Under the pieces are notes generated by a model. That model did no database searches. It was not told the DNA's origin and worked only from the letters and a program-made list of their open reading frames with translations. The position numbers were made by a program, and so were the translations under genes. From Bacteroides sp. OF04-15BH (lineage in GTDB: Bacteria > Bacteroidota > Bacteroidia > Bacteroidales > Bacteroidaceae), in the NCBI RefSeq assembly GCF_003477995.1, contig NZ_QUEM01000051.1:1-10322 (forward strand): a DNA stretch of 10,322 bases, given 5' to 3'. This document shows positions 7,338-10,322 of this stretch, piece by piece (position 1 is the stretch's first letter; every line of letters starts with the position of its first letter).

Positions 7338-7345
7338 TATATTTG
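7338..7345 (+). promoter_or_regulatory. Bacteroides-type -7 promoter box for the integrase gene
   Basis: TATATTTG matches TAnnTTTG exactly, 23 bases before the int ATG at 7369. A TTG at 7313-7315 lies 22 bases upstream and could serve as the -33 element; it is part of the tandem repeat, so a protein bound there could block the promoter. Confidence 0.55.
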
Positions 7346-7368
7346 TACCGTTACTAAAAATCCCGATT

Positions 7369-8703
7369 ATGAAAGCAACAGCCTTTATCCGAAAATCCGC
7401 AAGTAAAAACGACACCAATAGTGTAGCTACAATCTATTTCCGATTAAGAGATGGTAAAAAGGACATTAAAGCTGCCAGTGAGCTGACAATTAACCCAAAT
7501 CACTGGAGTAGCGAGAAGCAAGGGTATAAAGACAGAGTAGCCCTTGTTCATGAAGAAAAGAAACTGGCACTGAACAACGAAGTACAGAACATCATCAACC
7601 TGATAAGTCAAGAGTACACACCGGAAGCTGACAGCGAATGGCTAAGCACACTCATAGACAAATATCATCATCCAAACAGATATAAAACAGAAGAAGAGAT
7701 TGCAGCGGAAACCAAACCCACCTTGCTGGATTTGTTTGCCGAATTTCTTGTCAAGCATAAATTATCAGAAGTTCGCATCAAGAACTTTCGAGTAGTACAA
7801 CGTGCGTTAGCACGTTATGAACTATATGTAAAGGCAACGAAGAGAGGACAAAAGGGCTTTATCCTTGACGTGGATTTGGTAACACCTGACACGCTTCGGG
7901 ATATGTGGGATTTCTTTCAGAACGAATACCAGTATTATGAACTTTACCCGAGCATTTATGAAGCCATTCCCGAAAAGAGGACACCACAGCCCAGAAGCAA
8001 GAACACGCTGATAGACTGTTTTTCAAGAATACGTACATTCTTCCTGTGGTGCTTCGATAACAAGCGTACCACAAACAGACCTTTCGACAAATTCCCGATA
8101 GAAGAATGTACATACGGTACACCTTATTATATAACACTTGAAGAGAGAGATAGAATTTTCAATGCCGACCTTTCAGCTACCCCACAACTGGCAATACAGA
8201 GAGATATATTCATATTTCAGACACTGATAGGATGCAGAGTGAGCGACTTGTACCGAATGACCAAACTAAATGTGGTCAATGAAGCCATAGAATATATTCC
8301 CAAGAAAACCAAAGAGGGGAATCCGGTTACGGTACGTGTTCCACTTAACGACAAAGCGAAAGAAATCCTTGAACGCTACAAAGAATATGAGGGGAAACTG
8401 TTGCCATTCATATCCGAACAAAAGTACAATGACGCCATAAAAAAGATATTCAAGTTGGCTGGAGTTGACCGCATCGTAACAATCTTAGATCCGTTGACGC
8501 ACAACGAAATCAAACGACCAATTTATGAAGTGGCAAGTAGCCATCTGGCAAGACGTACATTTATCGGCAATATCTATAAAAAAGTGAAAGACCCGAACCT
8601 CGTTTCCGCACTGTCGGGACACAAGGAGGGAAGTAAAGCTTTCAGACGATACAGGGATATTGACGAAGAAATGAAGAAAGACCTTGTAAAACTATTAGAC
8701 TGA
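7369..8703 (+). CDS. Tyrosine recombinase/integrase of a Bacteroides mobile element
   Basis: The 444-residue product catalyses site-specific integration, and with an accessory factor excision, of the element. The N-terminal part (residues 1-110, MKATAFIRK...) is the arm-binding-like domain usual in Bacteroidota integrases, followed by a SAM-like core-binding domain (about 117-235) and the catalytic domain (about 250-444). The active-site residues are visible in order: Arg290 in GCRVSDL, a lysine in KKTKEGN (312-318), His392 and Arg395 in HLARR, His418 in SGHKE, and the nucleophile Tyr428 in RRYRDID. The gene is therefore intact. The start at 7369 was preferred over an in-frame ATG at 7309 because MKATAFIRK is the usual family start, and the promoter box at 7338-7345 and the tandem repeat lie between the two. 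The downstream gene begins seven bases after the stop, pointing to cotranscription. Confidence 0.93.
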   Translation: MKATAFIRKSASKNDTNSVATIYFRLRDGKKDIKAASELTINPNHWSSEKQGYKDRVALVHEEKKLALNNEVQNIINLISQEYTPEADSEWLSTLIDKYHHPNRYKTEEEIAAETKPTLLDLFAEFLVKHKLSEVRIKNFRVVQRALARYELYVKATKRGQKGFILDVDLVTPDTLRDMWDFFQNEYQYYELYPSIYEAIPEKRTPQPRSKNTLIDCFSRIRTFFLWCFDNKRTTNRPFDKFPIEECTYGTPYYITLEERDRIFNADLSATPQLAIQRDIFIFQTLIGCRVSDLYRMTKLNVVNEAIEYIPKKTKEGNPVTVRVPLNDKAKEILERYKEYEGKLLPFISEQKYNDAIKKIFKLAGVDRIVTILDPLTHNEIKRPIYEVASSHLARRTFIGNIYKKVKDPNLVSALSGHKEGSKAFRRYRDIDEEMKKDLVKLLD

Positions 8704-8710
8704 TACTTGT

Positions 8711-9652
8711 ATGGGACAACAGGAATATGATAATTTCAAAAGACTGATAAAGGAATGGCTCGACAGCCATCCGGATGAATATGCCGATTTCGTAGAAGAA
8801 ATGAACGACAAGAAGTTCAAAGGATTCTTCAATATTTTCAATACGGCTGTAAGGCTTGTTCCGAAATATAAAGAAGCAGCACGCAAGAGAATAGGTGATG
8901 ATAGAAACCCTGATTTCGAGGAACTGGAAAATGTTCTTTTACAATCAGACCTTGCTGAGAAGATAGTAAATGAGTTTCATACCCCGAACAAGAGAAGCAT
9001 TGTTCCTGCCATGCTTGCATGGCTCTATTACGGACGAAGCTATGAGTGCATGGTGGAACAGGGTGAGGAACTGACCAAAAGAAAGGATATTCCCACCTTA
9101 TACAAATGGCTTGTTTCCGGCATGGTCAAATTCATTATCAGAAAAAGCATCGCCAATGGCATGAGAACCAAAGAGGATTGGCAAGTGTTCAGGAAGCAAC
9201 AGAAAGCCATTGAGGAAAACTCTCTTGTGGAATGGGCAATAGAAGAAGATGAAGACATGGACGAGGAAGAAACAGATATGCTGCAGGAAGAACAGCCAAA
9301 GACCGCAGGACGCAAAGCCGACACACGCACGTTGCCAGAACTTCTGATAGAAAGGCATGACATACTGATTGAAAGAATTGGCACACGATTGAAAACCCAT
9401 GCTACGGAAACAGATATAGCACGGCTGTTTATCGCACTGGTGGAATACCGCTTCATGCGGAAGTGTCCCATCAAGACTTTCAGAAATGCACTGCACGAGC
9501 AGTTCAAGGAACAAGAAATCGTCCACGAAAGAGGCATCCAGAAAGCATACAGAAATCTCACTTCTCCGTTTGGAAACAGCAAGAAACTGGTAAAAGACAT
9601 TGGTGAAGACCATGAAGCCATCGAGGAATTGAAAGCCTATCTATCCAATTGA
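8711..9652 (+). CDS. Element-borne protein of unknown function linked to int (313 aa)
   Basis: This gene starts seven bases after the int stop and is very likely in the same transcript. The product is soluble, charged and predicted to be mostly helical, with no signal peptide, membrane segment or recognised catalytic motif. Residues 1-95 are rich in Lys, Glu and aromatics (FKRLIKEWLDSHPDEYADF). A middle helical part contains WLYYGRSYECM and YKWLVSGMVKFIIRK. A very acidic linker at about 174-195 (EEDEDMDEEETDML) separates it from a basic C-terminal helical domain (about 205-313). I remember proteins of this kind directly behind integrases in Bacteroides elements and believe they carry a DUF name (perhaps DUF6043), but I cannot confirm this. 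The position suggests a role in recombination control or element maintenance, which is inference from context only. Confidence 0.8.
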   Translation: MGQQEYDNFKRLIKEWLDSHPDEYADFVEEMNDKKFKGFFNIFNTAVRLVPKYKEAARKRIGDDRNPDFEELENVLLQSDLAEKIVNEFHTPNKRSIVPAMLAWLYYGRSYECMVEQGEELTKRKDIPTLYKWLVSGMVKFIIRKSIANGMRTKEDWQVFRKQQKAIEENSLVEWAIEEDEDMDEEETDMLQEEQPKTAGRKADTRTLPELLIERHDILIERIGTRLKTHATETDIARLFIALVEYRFMRKCPIKTFRNALHEQFKEQEIVHERGIQKAYRNLTSPFGNSKKLVKDIGEDHEAIEELKAYLSN

Positions 9653-9654
9653 AG

Positions 9655-9693
9655 TTCGTTTAATTCGCTTTTCGTTTTTACGAATTTAACGAA
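9655..9693 (+). terminator. AT-rich inverted repeat after the int-linked gene, possible terminator
   Basis: Arms TTCGTTTAATTCG (9655-9667) and CGAATTTAACGAA (9681-9693) pair at 12 of 13 positions. A smaller nested hairpin (TTCGT 9671-9675 with ACGAA 9680-9684, loop TTTT) uses part of the same right arm, so the two folds exclude each other. It begins three bases after the stop codon. There is no long T run after it, so it may be a weak terminator, an RNA-stability element or a protein-binding site. Confidence 0.45.
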
Positions 9694-9703
9694 TTGAATA
9701 TCA

Positions 9704-9735
9704 TTGTTTTACGATTGATTTTCATTATATATTTG
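9704..9735 (+). promoter_or_regulatory. Bacteroides-type promoter for the HTH/replication gene transcript
   Basis: TATATTTG at 9728-9735 matches TAnnTTTG exactly, and a TTG at 9704-9706 lies 21 bases upstream as a -33 element. Transcription should start at about 9740, giving a leader of roughly 80 bases before the ATG at 9822. This is the best-spaced promoter in the window. Confidence 0.65.
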
Positions 9736-9736
9736 C

Positions 9737-9766
9737 GCCACTATCCTAATCGGGGTAGTGGCTTTT
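9737..9766 (+). terminator. Hairpin with T tail at the very start of the leader (attenuator-like)
   Basis: Arms 9737-9746 and 9753-9762 form a 10-bp stem (one G-T pair) around a 6-base loop, followed by TTTT at 9763-9766. It looks like a terminator but lies immediately downstream of the promoter box, with the expected transcription start inside or next to its left arm. It could end readthrough from the int operon, or cap or attenuate the new transcript. Confidence 0.55.
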
Positions 9767-9776
9767 CGTTTATAAT

Positions 9777-9809
9777 ACTGCCGAAACGGGAAGTCTTACA
9801 ACCGGCAGT
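9777..9809 (+). repeat. Inverted repeat in the leader just before the HTH gene
   Basis: ACTGCCG (9777-9783) and CGGCAGT (9803-9809) are perfect inverted copies with a 19-base spacer, ending 12 bases before the ATG. In RNA this would be a 7-bp stem close to the initiation region; in DNA it would be a two-fold symmetric site suited to a dimeric repressor, such as the HTH protein encoded next. Confidence 0.5.
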
Positions 9810-9821
9810 TTCAAGAAGCCT

Positions 9822-10136
9822 ATGACAGACATATTGGCAATTATCCAAAACGGAAACGGCAACATCAAGTTGGAAGTAACAGGAGAAGATTTGCTATTAT
9901 TCTCCAACCAGTTAATCAGCCGTGCGAAGCATGAACTTTCTACCGCCATTGCGGAAGCAAGAAAGGAGAAGTATCTAACCAAAGAGGAAGTGAAAAAGAT
10001 GTGCGGTGTTTGTGATACCACACTCTGGCACTGGTCTAAGAAAAACTATCTGAAGCCTGTAAAGGTTGGAAACAAGGTCAGATACCGACAATCCGACATT
10101 CAGAGAATTTTAGGTGAACACAATCCTTTAATCTAA
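9822..10136 (+). CDS. Helix-turn-helix protein, excisionase/MerR-like
   Basis: The 104-residue product has an N-terminal helical part (residues 1-50) and a winged HTH of the MerR/excisionase type at about 51-98: YLTKEEVKKMCGVCDTTLWHW followed by the wing-like KVGNKVRYRQSDIQRIL. This pattern (a helix-turn-helix choosing a first helix with LTxEEV, a Trp in the recognition helix, then VGxKVRYR) is typical of small DNA-binding proteins in Bacteroides integrative elements that serve as excision factors or local transcription regulators. It lies downstream of the integrase operon under its own promoter and is separated by only four bases from the replication-type gene at 10141, so both are probably in one transcript. 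The start at 9822 is the only sensible one. Whether it directs excision, regulates the operon, or both cannot be read from sequence. Confidence 0.85.
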   Translation: MTDILAIIQNGNGNIKLEVTGEDLLLFSNQLISRAKHELSTAIAEARKEKYLTKEEVKKMCGVCDTTLWHWSKKNYLKPVKVGNKVRYRQSDIQRILGEHNPLI

Positions 10137-10140
10137 GCCT

Positions 10141-10322
10141 ATGAAGGAGGAAGAATATATGCGCGTAGGAACAACTTTGTACAAGGTGGTCAATCAGCCA
10201 TGCGCCAATGGCGGTTATGAGAAGAAACGTGTCGTATGGAACAACAGCACATTACGGCAGGACTATGGAAAGAATTATCTTGCCACCGTCCCCAAGTATG
10301 ACGGCTTTTGCACCGTTCCCAA
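10141..10322 (+). CDS. N-terminal fragment, probable primase-helicase-type replication protein of the element
   Basis: The frame is open from the ATG at 10141 to the window edge (60 complete codons). The product begins MKEEEYMRVGTTLYKVV and includes KKRVVWNNSTLRQDYGKNYL and VPKYDGFCTVP. I recognise this start from element-encoded proteins that continue into a P-loop primase-helicase-like domain (the DUF5906/virulence-associated-E-like group) and normally follow an int-unknown-HTH order in Bacteroides elements. The diagnostic ATPase part lies beyond the window, so the assignment rests on the N-terminus and context. The gene starts four bases after the HTH stop. A second in-frame ATG at 10159 is preceded by AAGGAGG (10144-10150) at eight bases, a textbook Shine-Dalgarno match, but this phylum rarely uses one and family members as I recall start with MKEEE, so 10141 is preferred. 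Confidence 0.6.
   Translation, partial: MKEEEYMRVGTTLYKVVNQPCANGGYEKKRVVWNNSTLRQDYGKNYLATVPKYDGFCTVP

Noticed and set aside
7309..7368. Upstream in-frame ATG for the integrase adding 20 residues.
   Set aside because: The segment contains the tandem repeat and the promoter box; MKATAFIRK at 7369 is the normal family start.
9040..9621. Minus-strand open frames opposite the 313-aa gene (also 9098-9613).
   Set aside because: The Ser/Cys-rich translations are typical of antisense reading of Glu/Lys-rich coding DNA.

Overview
The window looks like chromosomal DNA of a gut Bacteroidota species (Bacteroides/Phocaeicola type) carrying the left part of an integrated mobile element. Grounds for this are exact matches to the Bacteroides -7 promoter box (TAnnTTTG) ahead of several genes, AT-rich start contexts without Shine-Dalgarno sequences, a GH84 glycosidase closely resembling Bacteroides enzymes, the Bacteroidota-style C-terminal module (YDLxGR...PTKGxY) on two secreted proteins, and a Bacteroides-type tyrosine integrase. 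No single species can be named from the sequence.

Layout: (1) Positions 1-603 hold the 3' part of a secreted-protein gene whose reading frame is broken near 141-162. (2) A 59-codon gene (628-807) for a small unrecognised peptide follows, closed by a strong terminator (826-861). (3) Positions 888-1592 encode a 234-residue protein of unknown function with a helix-hairpin-helix-like stretch, followed by an inverted repeat (1615-1653) that is probably its terminator. (4) Positions 1719-5906 encode a large secreted GH84 beta-N-acetylglucosaminidase (1395 aa) with an intact active site and about 800 extra C-terminal residues, including a tandem duplicated module. (5) A terminator at 5940-5986 is followed at once by the promoter and gene for a cytoplasmic type I L-asparaginase (ansA, 6045-7094), closed by a perfect 21-bp hairpin terminator (7112-7157). 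(6) From roughly 7160 the sequence changes to a mobile element: a repeat-rich leader, a tyrosine recombinase (7369-8703), a tightly linked unknown gene (8711-9652), a structured leader with a promoter and hairpins (9653-9821), an excisionase-like helix-turn-helix protein (9822-10136), and the start of what is probably a primase-helicase-type replication gene (10141 to the window end).

How the parts work together: the left half is ordinary accessory glycan metabolism. The GH84 enzyme would trim terminal N-acetylglucosamine from host or dietary glycans outside the cytoplasm, while AnsA deamidates asparagine inside the cell; each has its own promoter and terminator, so they are neighbours rather than an operon. 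The right half has the typical order of a Bacteroides integrative or mobilizable element (int, accessory gene, HTH/excision factor, replication gene). Its cargo and its right attachment site lie beyond the window. I did not find a defence system, CRISPR array, rRNA or complete tRNA. The least explained parts are the 59-aa peptide, the 313-aa protein behind int, the structured leader at 9653-9821 and the repeats upstream of int.
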